Source of the DNA: JAWLBR01 sp041687495
Lineage (GTDB): Bacteria > Bacillota > Limnochordia > DTU087 > JAAYGB01
Direction: 5' to 3'
Length of the DNA: 64,000 nt
NCBI GenBank assembly: GCA_041687495.1
Contig: JAWLBR010000002.1
Span: 16,911-80,910, forward strand
Part shown: in pieces, positions 1 to 7,518 of the stretch
How positions within the stretch are numbered: the stretch's first letter is position 1
Layout of the letters: each line of letters starts with the position of its first letter
Made by a program: the position numbers and the translations under genes
The notes under the pieces: generated by a model
Database searches by the model: none
Told to the model about the DNA's origin: nothing
What the model saw: the letters and a program-made list of their open reading frames with translations, nothing else

Positions 1-852
1 GATGGAGTACGAGACCCCTTCTGGATAGCCGCCCCACAAGCGGATAATCATCAGAATAACGCCGGCGCAGATCCCAAAGATCAAACGCCCTTTGGCGGTG
101 ATGGGAGAGGTCACCATGTCAGTGGCCATAAAGAATGCTCCCAGCATCAGTCCGCCGGCAAGCAAGTGAAACAGTGGGTCCTGACCAAATACTACTGAAA
201 GAACAAAGACGGTACCCAGATAACCAACTGGAACTCGCCAGTCAATGTAACCTTTGTACAGCAGGTAGAGTCCGCCGATGAGAATGGCAAGGGCAGAAGT
301 CTCACCTAAACTACCGCCAGTCTGCCCGATGAAAAGCTGCCAAAGACTGGTAGTGGTTCCCTCCATCTTCATCAGAGCCAAAGGTGTCGCAGTGGTGGTG
401 CCATCAAAGGGAGCTGTCCAAGTTGTCATCGCAACCGGGAAAGCTGCCAGAAGAAAAGCCCGGCCCACCAGCGCTGGGTTAAACGGGTTGTGCCCAAGTC
501 CACCAAAAACCTGCTTCCCGATGGAAATAGCTACTACGGTGCCGACGAAAGCCATCCACAACGGCAGGGAGGCGGGCACGTTAAAGGCAACGAGAACGCC
601 GGTAATCAGTGCGCTACCGTCCCAAAGACTGATGGGCTTGTTGCGCAGTTTCTGAAAAACATACTCTGTGGCCAGCGCAGCCACGGAACAGGTGACAATA
701 AGCAGTACAGCGCGAAACCGAAAATAGTAAATTGATGCTAAGGCTGCCGGAACCAGCGCCAACAAGACAGCGTACATAATCCGAGAAATGGATTCTCCGG
801 ACGATACGTGTGGAGCTGGGGACATGAGCAGCTTTGGCTCAGTGTTTTCCAT
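1..852 (-). CDS. rnfD: RnfD, membrane subunit of the Rnf ion-translocating complex (3' end outside window)
   Basis: Membrane subunit of the Rnf complex, which couples electron flow between ferredoxin and NAD+ to H+ or Na+ movement across the inner membrane. The reading frame opens at an ATG at 852 preceded by AAGGGGAG, stays open for 284 codons and leaves the window before its stop. The translated N-terminus (MENTEPKLLMSPAPH) and the long hydrophobic segments fit the RnfD/NqrB family. The flavin-attachment motif is visible as DGTTTATPL; the Thr of TATPL, about residue 156, is the expected site of covalent FMN linkage. It follows rnfC by 46 bases in the same operon; rnfG, E, A and B would be expected beyond the window edge. 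Family assignment is secure, the coupling ion cannot be read from the sequence. Confidence 0.93.
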   Translation of the reverse strand, partial: MENTEPKLLMSPAPHVSSGESISRIMYAVLLALVPAALASIYYFRFRAVLLIVTCSVAALATEYVFQKLRNKPISLWDGSALITGVLVAFNVPASLPLWMAFVGTVVAISIGKQVFGGLGHNPFNPALVGRAFLLAAFPVAMTTWTAPFDGTTTATPLALMKMEGTTTSLWQLFIGQTGGSLGETSALAILIGGLYLLYKGYIDWRVPVGYLGTVFVLSVVFGQDPLFHLLAGGLMLGAFFMATDMVTSPITAKGRLIFGICAGVILMIIRLWGGYPEGVSYSI

Positions 853-898
853 ATCTGACACTCCCCTTAATAGTGAGATGTGCGCAAAGAACCAGCCG

Positions 899-2230
899 TT
901 AGCTTGCTCTTTGGCGTCTCTTCGCGATCAACTGCTGCTTACCGACCTTGATGTTTTGCACCAAGTAGCGATTGGCCGGGCAAACAAAGGAGCAGCTGCC
1001 GCATTCCATACAGTTCAGTAGTCCGTAGCTCGCCGCATCTTCCAGCATATTGGCACTGGCCAAGTTGGCCAGTGTCACCGGCAGAAGAAAAGCCGGGCAG
1101 GCTTCTACGCAACGACCGCATCTAATACAGGGACCGGGTTCGGTGGCGGTGACTTGGCCTTCGGTAAAGACCAGCAGTCCGGATGTGCCCTTGATCACCG
1201 GGATGTTCGTAGTGTGCTGTGCAAAGCCAGTCATCGGTCCACCCATGATGATTTTGCGGGGAGTGCCCTTAGGACCACCGGCAGCGGCGATCAGCTCGCT
1301 GAACGGAGTTCCCAGCCGAACTAGAAAGTTGGACGGTTCAGCTATGCCCTCACCACTTACTGTGACTACCCGCTGATACAAAGGCAGTCCGGTCTGAATG
1401 GTGTTGGCCACCGCGATAGCTGTTCCCACGTTACTGACAACAGCACCGACATCCATCGGCAGTCCTCCAGCTGGCACCTCCCGCTTGAGAATAGCCTGAA
1501 TCAGCTGCTTTTCAGCACCTTGCGGGTACTTGACTGTGAGCCCAATGATTTGGACGTTGGTGCCGGAAGCAGCTTTCTGCAGCGCTGCAATGGCGTCAGG
1601 TTTGTTCAGCTCAACTCCGACAAACACCTTGCTGACATCCAGCGCCTTGGCCAGTGCACGAGCACCGTACACCACTGCTTCGGGCTGCTCCAGCATCTGC
1701 CGATGGTCGCAGGTCAGGTAAGGTTCACACTCACTGCCGTTGAGAATTAGTGCATCGATGGGCTTATCTGCTGGCGGTGAGAGCTTGACGTGGGTGGGAA
1801 ATGCGGCGCCACCAAGGCCGACAATTCCAGCGTCCCTAATGCGTTGGATGATCTCCTTGCCCGAGAGTTGAGCGATGTCAGCGGCTTGGGGAAGGTCAGG
1901 ATAGACCCGATCTTCACCATCGTTGACAATGACAATGCATTCAACTGTTCCACCGACGGGGTGGGGGTACGACTCAATACGTTTCACTGTTCCAGAGACA
2001 GAAGCATGGATTGGAGCTGAGACAAAGGCATCAGCTTCGGCAATCTTTTGGCCAAGGAGAACTTCATCTCCCCGTTTCACCAAAGGCTTGCAGGGAGCAC
2101 CGGCATGCTGCCGAACCGGAATCACTATTTCGGCTGGAGCCGGGAGAACCTGAATGGCCTTATGGCTGCTGAGTTCCTTGCCTTCGCGGGGGTGAACTCC
2201 GCCCTTGAAGGTATAGCGGTTATCTGCCAC
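899..2230 (-). CDS. rnfC: RnfC, NADH-side subunit of the Rnf complex
   Basis: Peripheral subunit that exchanges electrons with NAD(H) in the Rnf complex. 443 aa, usual length for the short RnfC form. The N-terminal part (FKGGVHPREGK, then a biotinyl-like segment around GDEVLLGQKIAEADAF) is followed by the flavin and NADH-binding SLBB-type region with ILNGSECEPYLTCDHR. Two [4Fe-4S] motifs close the protein: CIRCGRCVEACP from residue 368 and CMECGSCSFVCP from residue 407. Start is GTG at 2230 with GAGGAGG 8 bases upstream. As first gene of the rnf operon in this window it precedes rnfD. The long C-terminal extension found in proteobacterial RnfC is absent. Confidence 0.96.
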   Translation of the reverse strand: MADNRYTFKGGVHPREGKELSSHKAIQVLPAPAEIVIPVRQHAGAPCKPLVKRGDEVLLGQKIAEADAFVSAPIHASVSGTVKRIESYPHPVGGTVECIVIVNDGEDRVYPDLPQAADIAQLSGKEIIQRIRDAGIVGLGGAAFPTHVKLSPPADKPIDALILNGSECEPYLTCDHRQMLEQPEAVVYGARALAKALDVSKVFVGVELNKPDAIAALQKAASGTNVQIIGLTVKYPQGAEKQLIQAILKREVPAGGLPMDVGAVVSNVGTAIAVANTIQTGLPLYQRVVTVSGEGIAEPSNFLVRLGTPFSELIAAAGGPKGTPRKIIMGGPMTGFAQHTTNIPVIKGTSGLLVFTEGQVTATEPGPCIRCGRCVEACPAFLLPVTLANLASANMLEDAASYGLLNCMECGSCSFVCPANRYLVQNIKVGKQQLIAKRRQRAS

Positions 2231-2741
2231 AACGAGACCCTCCTCGTAAGCTAAAAACGCGCAAAAACCCCTAGCTGCTCTTACGCATTTAAACTAGGTC
2301 AAAGCTATAGAATGAAACAGATATTAATTCGAGACAGCTTCGGTGGGATCCTTGTGTCTTGGGTGGAAATGTTTAGGGAAAAGGCGAAAGTTATTTATTT
2401 CACAATAAATGTGAAATCAATCACGATTGGGCGTGGAAACCGACACGTAGGTGTGGAGCCGGCTATCATCGGGTTTGCCGAAGCAAGGCTCTCCACAGGA
2501 TGAGAGATCTGCTCTTACGGGGATATGTAAATTTGGAAACATGTCCCTAAAAAAACACTTATGCTTGGTTACTTCTATGTACACGAGTAGTTTCCTGTTG
2601 CACATAGGGTGAACGCAATCACAATGTCCACTTTTCAGGTACATCTTCTGCTTGGGGCGGTGGCATCACAATTGGGTTTGAGAAATTGGGAGTTCGGGCA
2701 CAAGTAAGTACTGAATATCTAAGTGATAGGGGGATGGAAGT
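2231..2741. other. Intergenic stretch of about 510 bases between rnfC and the OsmC gene
   Basis: No convincing gene. It must hold the divergent promoters of the rnf operon and the OsmC gene, but I could not fix either: a TTGACC lies upstream of rnfC on the minus strand without a good -10. Around 2452-2499 a GTGGAGCC/GGCTCTCCAC pair can form a stem, the only sign of possible RNA structure. Short open frames here lack ribosome sites. Confidence 0.4.
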
Positions 2742-3152
2742 ATGAAAGCGAAAGTCGAGTGGAAGACGGGTATGCAGTTCGCTGCATCAACTGGATCTGG
2801 GCATCAGATCCTAATGGACTCCTCTGCAGAAGTTGGCGGCAGCAACAGCGGGCCGCGACCGACTGAATTGCTGCTGGCTGGCTTAGGAGGATGCACCGGT
2901 ATGGATATGGCCTCCATCTTGCGTAAAATGCAGCAGCCATTCAAGAGTGTGGACATGGAAATTGAGGGTACCCGGGCTGAGGACCATCCCAAGCGTTTCA
3001 CTGCAATTCACCTTCATTATACCGTGAAAGGTTCCGGGCTGAATGAAGAGAGGGTGGCCAGAGCAGCACAACTCTCTGTGGAGAAGTACTGCTCGGTGTC
3101 GCATTCCCTAAACGCCGACATTACTTACGATGTCACGGTAGTTGAGGAGTAA
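2742..3152 (+). CDS. OsmC/Ohr-family thiol peroxidase-like protein
   Basis: 136 aa, full length for the OsmC family of small cytoplasmic dimers that reduce organic hydroperoxides through a Cys pair. The two family cysteines are present: Cys51 in GLGGCTGMD at the start of the central helix and Cys117 in EKYCSVSHSL. Start ATG follows a GGGGGATGG ribosome site. The protein is closer to the YhfA-like OsmC branch, whose substrate is not firmly known, than to Ohr proper, so the peroxidase role is inferred from the cysteine pair. It stands alone between two minus-strand genes. A peroxide-handling enzyme makes sense beside an oxygen-sensitive Rnf complex, but no regulator is adjacent. Confidence 0.88.
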   Translation: MKAKVEWKTGMQFAASTGSGHQILMDSSAEVGGSNSGPRPTELLLAGLGGCTGMDMASILRKMQQPFKSVDMEIEGTRAEDHPKRFTAIHLHYTVKGSGLNEERVARAAQLSVEKYCSVSHSLNADITYDVTVVEE

Positions 3153-3184
3153 ACAGTAGGGCAGGGCATCAGGGTAGGCTTGTC

Positions 3185-3643
3185 CTACTGACGTCTGCGC
3201 AAAAACCAGACTAGCGGGATGCCCAAGGCCAAGACAGCCACAGCCTCACTTAGCCCAATGCTTAACACCGTAACCCAATATGGGATCTGAAAGATGAATT
3301 TGAGATACAAGCTAATCAAAAATGCATTGAGCACAATGGGGCTGGCGTAGGCAACCCAGGAGCCACGGCAGCGGCGGGTGATATAGGCCGCAAGTAAGGT
3401 GACAAGACTACCTCCGAAAATGTCCCAAGGGCCAAGACCACCGATAATATTGCCCAAGAGAACACCTACATACAGTCCTGGAACCGCCTCCGAATACAAG
3501 ATGGGCAGCACCGTCAGCGCTTCCGCGGGACGAAACTGCAAGATTCCAAAGCTCCACGGAGCAAAGCCAACAATGAGAGCTAAGTAGAGGGCTGCAATGA
3601 TCGCGGCCCGGGTAAGATAGCGAATCGACAAAACCCAGCACAT
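3185..3643 (-). CDS. queT: QueT-like ECF transporter S component (queuosine precursor uptake)
   Basis: 152 aa, almost entirely hydrophobic with about five or six membrane helices, ending in the basic tail FLRRRQ. The motifs FGILQFRPAEALTVLP and LLGNIIGGLGPWDIFGG are typical of the QueT family (PF06177), the substrate-binding S component of energy-coupling-factor transporters thought to import queuosine precursors such as preQ1. No ECF A, A' or T genes are nearby, as expected when a shared ECF module is used. The ATG at 3643 has a poor ribosome site; an in-frame TTG at 3631 with GGATG upstream is an alternative that gives MSIRYLTRAA. Substrate is from family knowledge only. Confidence 0.85.
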   Translation of the reverse strand: MCWVLSIRYLTRAAIIAALYLALIVGFAPWSFGILQFRPAEALTVLPILYSEAVPGLYVGVLLGNIIGGLGPWDIFGGSLVTLLAAYITRRCRGSWVAYASPIVLNAFLISLYLKFIFQIPYWVTVLSIGLSEAVAVLALGIPLVWFLRRRQ

Positions 3644-3660
3644 CCATTCTGTTTTCGAGT

Positions 3661-3694
3661 AGAGCCGTGGTCAGCAACGGCTCTTTTCTAGTTT
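3661..3694 (-). promoter_or_regulatory. Hairpin in the queT leader, possible preQ1-type element
   Basis: An 8-bp perfect stem (AGAGCCGT/ACGGCTCT, 8-base loop) sits about 20-40 bases upstream of queT on the minus strand. The short hairpin followed by an A-rich tail (CGAAAACAG) whose CAG could pair with the loop CTG is reminiscent of preQ1-I riboswitches, which often precede queT. The conserved loop bases do not clearly match, and on the + strand the same sequence ends in TTTCTAGTTT like a terminator, so this is only a suggestion. Confidence 0.28.
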
Positions 3695-3758
3695 ATCCAG
3701 CTGCAGCGGCTAATGCAAGACTCGGCAGCTTTCTTCAGAAGGACTGCTGTATCCTTGT

Positions 3759-3971
3759 CTATCTAGTCATTGAAAGCAATAGTAGTACGAGAAGAAATGT
3801 CACCAAGACCAAAATCGCTGTTGGGGCTACCAACAGGGTCAGGAATAACAACAAGATCGCGGCAAATAAGATAGAGTAAGCTTTCAGGTGAATCCAGTCA
3901 AACAAGCGATACCAGTGGAAGTGCTTGAACTCTCTTTTGACTTTATCTGCGTAATGCTTGAATCGATACAT
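3759..3971 (-). CDS. Small two-helix membrane protein of unknown function
   Basis: 70 aa. A basic, aromatic N-terminus (MYRFKHYADKVKREFKHFHW) is followed by two hydrophobic stretches, about residues 29-45 and 47-66, with a short polar break. The ATG is preceded by GAGGAGG, a strong ribosome site, which argues that this is a real gene despite its size. No domain recognised. A hairpin, GGGGCAC/GTGCCCC at 4034-4051, lies upstream. It is monocistronic, between queT and the divergent acidic-repeat gene. It resembles small membrane-associated proteins seen in many Bacillota, with no function I can support. Confidence 0.65.
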   Translation of the reverse strand: MYRFKHYADKVKREFKHFHWYRLFDWIHLKAYSILFAAILLLFLTLLVAPTAILVLVTFLLVLLLLSMTR

Positions 3972-4174
3972 GACCGAGGCCTCCTCGAAACAACGGCCTT
4001 CTTGGGGTTAGACATTATCAGTCTATGTTCGGCGGGGCACAAAGGTGCCCCTAAAAGGGACGCATCAACGAACTAGGACTTTGGTGCCACGAATTTTAGC
4101 CAATCGGGGCACAAGGACGCTAGTCTTTCAATATATTGTAGAGAGTACCAGGAATCGGGTAGGGGGGGAAAAGT

Positions 4175-5437
4175 ATGGACGAAAGAAAAGCTGACAGTAG
4201 GGACGAGAATACAATGGATCTTGCCCAGCTGTCTGGCCGGATCGAGAGCCTCCAGGATAGAATAAAGAAACTGGTGGAAATGGCCGGCGGGATTCAGAGC
4301 TACCTAACTGAGGCGGCTGAACCCTGGACTGAGCCTGTACCCGACTTGGGAGCTGAAGACTTCAGCGTCCAGGAGCTGGATGTGGAAGCCAATACCCATT
4401 CATTTCTCGATGATTGGGATCGCGACCTAGCGGCTGCGCCCAAGCCTATCGGGCCTCAGTCTCCAACCCAGCCCACTGGATACGGCAGACCAAGGTCGGG
4501 CGGCGAAATCCCAGTGGATCAGGCCTCAGATGCTAACGAAGGCAGCCAACGGGAACTGGCGGCGCAGGAGATCGACATAGAGATTGCGGCTAAGGAACCC
4601 GAACTGCATATCGCACAGCCCAGCCATGTCTGGGTAGAAGAAGCTAATCCGATTCAGGATACATGGGAGTCTACTAACTATCCCACCAATCGTCAAGAGA
4701 GTTTTGCTGCTGGGCATGAGATGAATGTGGAAAAAGCGCACCCGTTGACAGGCGGGAATGCTCCGGATCACGTTGCAGATAGATCCACCGACGTAAAGGT
4801 AGAGAAAGCTGCCCCAACCGGAGCGCAAGGTGTGTTGGACGATGTAGAAGCCAACAGATCTCAAGAAGTAGAGCTTGTGCAGGCAGATCCGGAGAAAGCA
4901 ATGGCCCAAGATGCAACATCCAAGGAAGTCGAGGCAAAGGAGGAGTCGGCGCCGGAGGTAGTAATTGAGGAAGAAACGGTAGAGGAAGCTATGGTACAGA
5001 CGGAGTCAGCGCCGGAGGCAGTAGTTGAGGAAGAAACGGTAGAGGAAGTTATGGTACAGACAGAGTCGGCGCCGGAGGTAGTAATTGAGGAAGAAATGGT
5101 AGAGGAAGTTATGGTACAGACGGAGTCAGCGCCGGAGGTAGTAGTTGAGGAAGAAGCAGTAGAGCAAGCTGTGGTTGAGGAAGAGTCTGCCGCCGAGCTG
5201 GCGGTAGACGAGAACACGACGGCGGAAGGCGAGAAGCCGGAAACAGCTGTTGCCGAGACCGAGGGTTCCGAGGGCGAGTCCTCGGCGGCATCGACGACAA
5301 TCAGTGGGCAACATTCGGCGACTGCCGAGGATGTCAAGCCGGCCAAAGCAGCCAGTGCTAAGTCCGATAAAGGTGCTAAGCAAAGCGGTACACTCCAGTG
5401 GAAGCTGCCGCCTCCGATGAGCCGTCGACATCGGTAG
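4175..5437 (+). CDS. Acidic, Glu/Val-rich repetitive protein with N-terminal coiled coil
   Basis: 420 aa, no signal peptide and no membrane segment. Residues 14-45 (LAQLSGRIESLQDRIKKLVE) look like a short coiled coil. The rest is low-complexity and very acidic, with a repeat unit of 20 residues beginning ESAPEVV and containing EEETVEE and MVQT, present four times and encoded by four nearly identical 60-nt units from about 4942 to 5160. The tail is Ala/Ser-rich and ends in basic residues (WKLPPPMSRRHR). The ribosome site is GGTAGGGGGGG before ATG at 4175. The family is not recognised. Length variation of the repeat tract between strains is likely. It could be a cytoplasmic scaffold or bind a basic partner; that is speculation. 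Confidence 0.7.
   Translation: MDERKADSRDENTMDLAQLSGRIESLQDRIKKLVEMAGGIQSYLTEAAEPWTEPVPDLGAEDFSVQELDVEANTHSFLDDWDRDLAAAPKPIGPQSPTQPTGYGRPRSGGEIPVDQASDANEGSQRELAAQEIDIEIAAKEPELHIAQPSHVWVEEANPIQDTWESTNYPTNRQESFAAGHEMNVEKAHPLTGGNAPDHVADRSTDVKVEKAAPTGAQGVLDDVEANRSQEVELVQADPEKAMAQDATSKEVEAKEESAPEVVIEEETVEEAMVQTESAPEAVVEEETVEEVMVQTESAPEVVIEEEMVEEVMVQTESAPEVVVEEEAVEQAVVEEESAAELAVDENTTAEGEKPETAVAETEGSEGESSAASTTISGQHSATAEDVKPAKAASAKSDKGAKQSGTLQWKLPPPMSRRHR
4942..5181 (+). repeat. Four tandem 60-nt repeats inside the acidic protein gene
   Basis: Units start near 4942, 5002, 5062 and 5122, each opening with GAGTC(G/A)GCGCCGGAGG. They differ at only a few positions, which keeps the frame and the protein repeat. 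Near-identity at third positions indicates recent duplication or gene conversion. Confidence 0.9.
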
Positions 5438-5607
5438 TCAGGAGGTAGGGGGGGAAATAGGAGTGCCATCCCATGGCGGGTTCGCTGTTCGAGCATACCA
5501 TGTTATTGGGAAAGCCAACATGATTCATCCCATCCCTCCCTTTCTCCGGCGGTGAGTGCAAACTTGCCGCCCTCTTTCTTGCTGTAGGCTTGGACACTGT
5601 CGACCTA
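5438..5607. other. Gap downstream of the acidic protein gene; partial copy of its leader
   Basis: No gene of normal size. Right after the stop, AGGAGGTAGGGGGGGAAATAG repeats the purine tract that precedes the acidic gene itself, and a 29-codon frame from GTG at 5462 follows; it may be a remnant or chance. GGCGG/CCGCC around 5550-5574 followed by a T-rich stretch could terminate the acidic gene. Confidence 0.35.
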
Positions 5608-5640
5608 AGAAAAACTCCCTGCAAATAACTTGTAGGGAGC
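5608..5640 (-). terminator. Intrinsic terminator of the LuxR-type HTH gene
   Basis: Read on the minus strand, CTCCCTACAA and TTGCAGGGAG form a 10-bp stem (one G-T pair) with a 5-base loop, followed by TTTTTCTT. It lies 11 bases after the stop of the HTH gene. Confidence 0.85.
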
Positions 5641-5651
5641 AAGACTGTGGT

Positions 5652-5888
5652 CTAGTCCATTGGTAATAGTCCGTACCTAATGGCCCAAAGTGCCACTTTT
5701 GTGCGGTTTCGGGATCCGATTTTACGATAAATGTTGGTTATATGGTTCTTAACGGTGTGCTTGCTGATAAACAACTGTTCGGCGATCTCTTCATTAGACA
5801 GGCCTTTGGCGATCAGCTTGAGCACTTCCCGTTCTCTCATGGTCAACTGAGCAAAGCGCTGCGCACGTGCATCGTCATTTGCCGCCAA
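5652..5888 (-). CDS. Stand-alone LuxR-type (GerE-like) HTH DNA-binding protein
   Basis: 78 aa, essentially only a LuxR C-terminal DNA-binding domain. Motifs LTMREREVLKLIAKGLSNEE and HTVKNHITNIYRKIG are the usual helix-turn-helix signature, with the recognition helix at SKHTVKNHITNI. There is no receiver or ligand domain. It belongs with GerE-like small regulators, and GerE controls late coat genes in Bacillus, but orthology is not shown. I chose the TTG at 5888 because AAGGAGGT lies 8 bases upstream; an upstream ATG at 5918 would add ten residues across that site. Monocistronic, with its own terminator. It sits next to the DnaA-box cluster. Confidence 0.9.
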   Translation of the reverse strand: MAANDDARAQRFAQLTMREREVLKLIAKGLSNEEIAEQLFISKHTVKNHITNIYRKIGSRNRTKVALWAIRYGLLPMD

Positions 5889-6450
5889 CGAGTGACACCT
5901 CCTTGACTGCCAGTGCAAGACTGAATCATGGGAAAAGATGGATCACCGGAGTGCTTAGTCCATAGTATGTGAGATGCCTTAAGGCGGAACTAGGAACCCT
6001 TTCCCCATTTCCCCCTGCGCGCAAAGGCGGTCAATTCTGGGTCAATCTGGTACATTCTTAAGCAAACAGAGGTTTTACCAAACATGGATTCGTGTTATCC
6101 ACACCTGTGGATAACTTGTGAATAACTGTGGAAAAGTTGAGGACCAAGGAAACTCAGCCCCGTGAAAACCCTTGAGAAAGGGGGTTTGCATCGATTTTGA
6201 CTTGTGGATAGCAATTGTGAACATACGACGGCAACCTGTGGATAACTAGCCCTTGCGATCGGGCAATTCCCCAGATATTGGGGGTTTTTGCCAGATGTGG
6301 ATAAGATCAGCGAATCGCAAACTAGAAAGGCATTTCTCTACCCTATGCTTGGCACCACAACATGTGCCTCGGAGGCTGCAATTGTCCCGGGAAGGATAAT
6401 TCCCTCTAGTGGAGAACGGGAGAGCAACTGTGATACGAGGAGGAGCGATT
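5889..6450. other. Gene-free region with candidate replication origin
   Basis: About 560 bases with no supportable gene. The left part holds the promoter of the HTH gene, the centre the DnaA-box cluster, and the right part the promoter and ribosome site of the dehydrogenase gene. Two short hairpins lie within it: AACCC/GGGTT at about 6166-6187 and CCCC/GGGG followed by TTTTT at about 6269-6288. Confidence 0.6.
6095..6304. other. DnaA-box cluster, candidate oriC
   Basis: Five perfect TTATNCACA boxes: 6095-6103 (+), 6106-6114 (-), 6117-6125 (-), 6237-6245 (-) and 6296-6304 (-). Two one-mismatch boxes: 6127-6135 (-) and 6203-6211 (-). The first four start 11, 11 and 10 bases apart, about one helical turn, as in known DnaA assembly sites. 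Genes to the right are mostly on + and those to the left mostly on -, the polarity expected around an origin. dnaA and dnaN are not in the window, so a DnaA-titration site is the main alternative. Confidence 0.6.
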
Positions 6451-7485
6451 ATGGGCAAGATTTTGCGGGCGAACCTAATCGAGCCAGAAAAGTTTGTGCT
6501 AGAGCAAGTAGAGGCACGGTCGCCGGGAGCAGGCGAAGTCCTGGTTAAGGTGAAGTTGTGCGGCATCTGCGGCAGCGATATTCATGCCTATCACGGGACT
6601 CATGCGTTTATCGATTGTCCCATTGTCCTAGGTCATGAGTTTGCTGGGACGGTTGGCGCCCTGGGGGAAGGCGTGGATGCATTTGAGGTGGGCCAAAAGG
6701 TAGTAGTAGAACCGTCTTTGGTCTGTGGCGAGTGTTATAACTGCAAGACGGGCCGGTACAACGTCTGCGAGAATCTGAAGGTAGTCGGCTGTCAAGATAC
6801 CGGTGCCTATGCCCAGTCGATTGTGGTTCCTGCAGCGAAGGTGATCCCGATCCCCGAGGATATGGAGTATGACAGGGCAGCATTGGTTGAGCCCTTGGCA
6901 GTGGGTGTGCATGCAGTCCACCGGGCGCGGATGGAAGAGGGAGCTCGGGTTCTGGTCTTTGGGGTGGGGCCGATCGGGCTTCTAACTTTGGTGGCGGCAA
7001 AAAGTATGGGCGCAGGTAAGGTTTTGGCTGTTGACGTCTTGGACTCCCGTCTGGAACTAGCCAAGCAAATGGGTGCAGATGCGGTGTGCAATCCGACCAA
7101 GCAAGACCTACTTGGCGCGATAACTGAGGTCTTTGGGCCGGAACGAGCTGACATCAGCTTTGAATGTTCAGCCTCTGAACCCGCTCTTAACCAGGCCATT
7201 GACCTTGCGCGAAAAGGAGCCACCATTGTCCAAGTAGGGTGTTTTGGACCTCCGGTGACCATTAAGAACATGAGCTATATACAGGAACATGAGCTGATGA
7301 TCGTGGGGACGATGATGTATATGCAGCCGGATTATCAAGAGGCAATAGATATTCTGCACAACTCCAGGCTTCCCCTTGAGGTGCTCATCACCCACCGCTT
7401 CTCTCTGGAAGAGGTGGCCGAAGCTTTTCGCATGCTGGATGAGGAAAAGGCAAAAGTGATTAAGGCGGTAATTGATATCAGTTAG
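6451..7485 (+). CDS. Zinc-dependent medium-chain alcohol/polyol dehydrogenase
   Basis: 344 aa, a complete medium-chain dehydrogenase of the sorbitol/threonine dehydrogenase branch. Catalytic zinc ligands are Cys40 (GICGSD) and His62-Glu63 (GHE). The structural zinc site has Cys92, 95, 98 and 106 (CGECYNCKTGRYNVC). The Rossmann fold is VFGVGPIG, and the Asp in AVDVLDSR favours NAD+ over NADP+. The ATG at 6451 is preceded by AGGAGGAG; an upstream in-frame ATG at 6409 lacks a site. It ends 33 bases before the glycerol-1-phosphate dehydrogenase gene, so the two are probably co-transcribed. A polyol or sugar-alcohol substrate is likely but cannot be named. Confidence 0.92.
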   Translation: MGKILRANLIEPEKFVLEQVEARSPGAGEVLVKVKLCGICGSDIHAYHGTHAFIDCPIVLGHEFAGTVGALGEGVDAFEVGQKVVVEPSLVCGECYNCKTGRYNVCENLKVVGCQDTGAYAQSIVVPAAKVIPIPEDMEYDRAALVEPLAVGVHAVHRARMEEGARVLVFGVGPIGLLTLVAAKSMGAGKVLAVDVLDSRLELAKQMGADAVCNPTKQDLLGAITEVFGPERADISFECSASEPALNQAIDLARKGATIVQVGCFGPPVTIKNMSYIQEHELMIVGTMMYMQPDYQEAIDILHNSRLPLEVLITHRFSLEEVAEAFRMLDEEKAKVIKAVIDIS

Positions 7486-7518
7486 GTGTGGACCGCTGGG
7501 AACAAAGGAGGAAAATCG

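Noticed and set aside
2400..2645. 6S RNA or other structured RNA upstream of the OsmC gene
   Set aside because: One short stem (GTGGAGCC/GGCTCTCCAC) only; no long closing helix with a central bubble.
4942..5181. Regular repeats resembling a CRISPR array
   Set aside because: Repeats are directly adjacent without unique spacers and keep a protein frame.
4861..5496. 211-codon Ser/Thr-rich frame opposite the acidic repeat gene
   Set aside because: Its repeat is the mirror of the acidic gene; no ribosome site, and the composition follows from antisense GAG/GAA codons.
5462..5551. 29-codon frame after the acidic gene with a good purine tract
   Set aside because: Too short and proline/arginine-like without features; probably chance after a duplicated leader tract.
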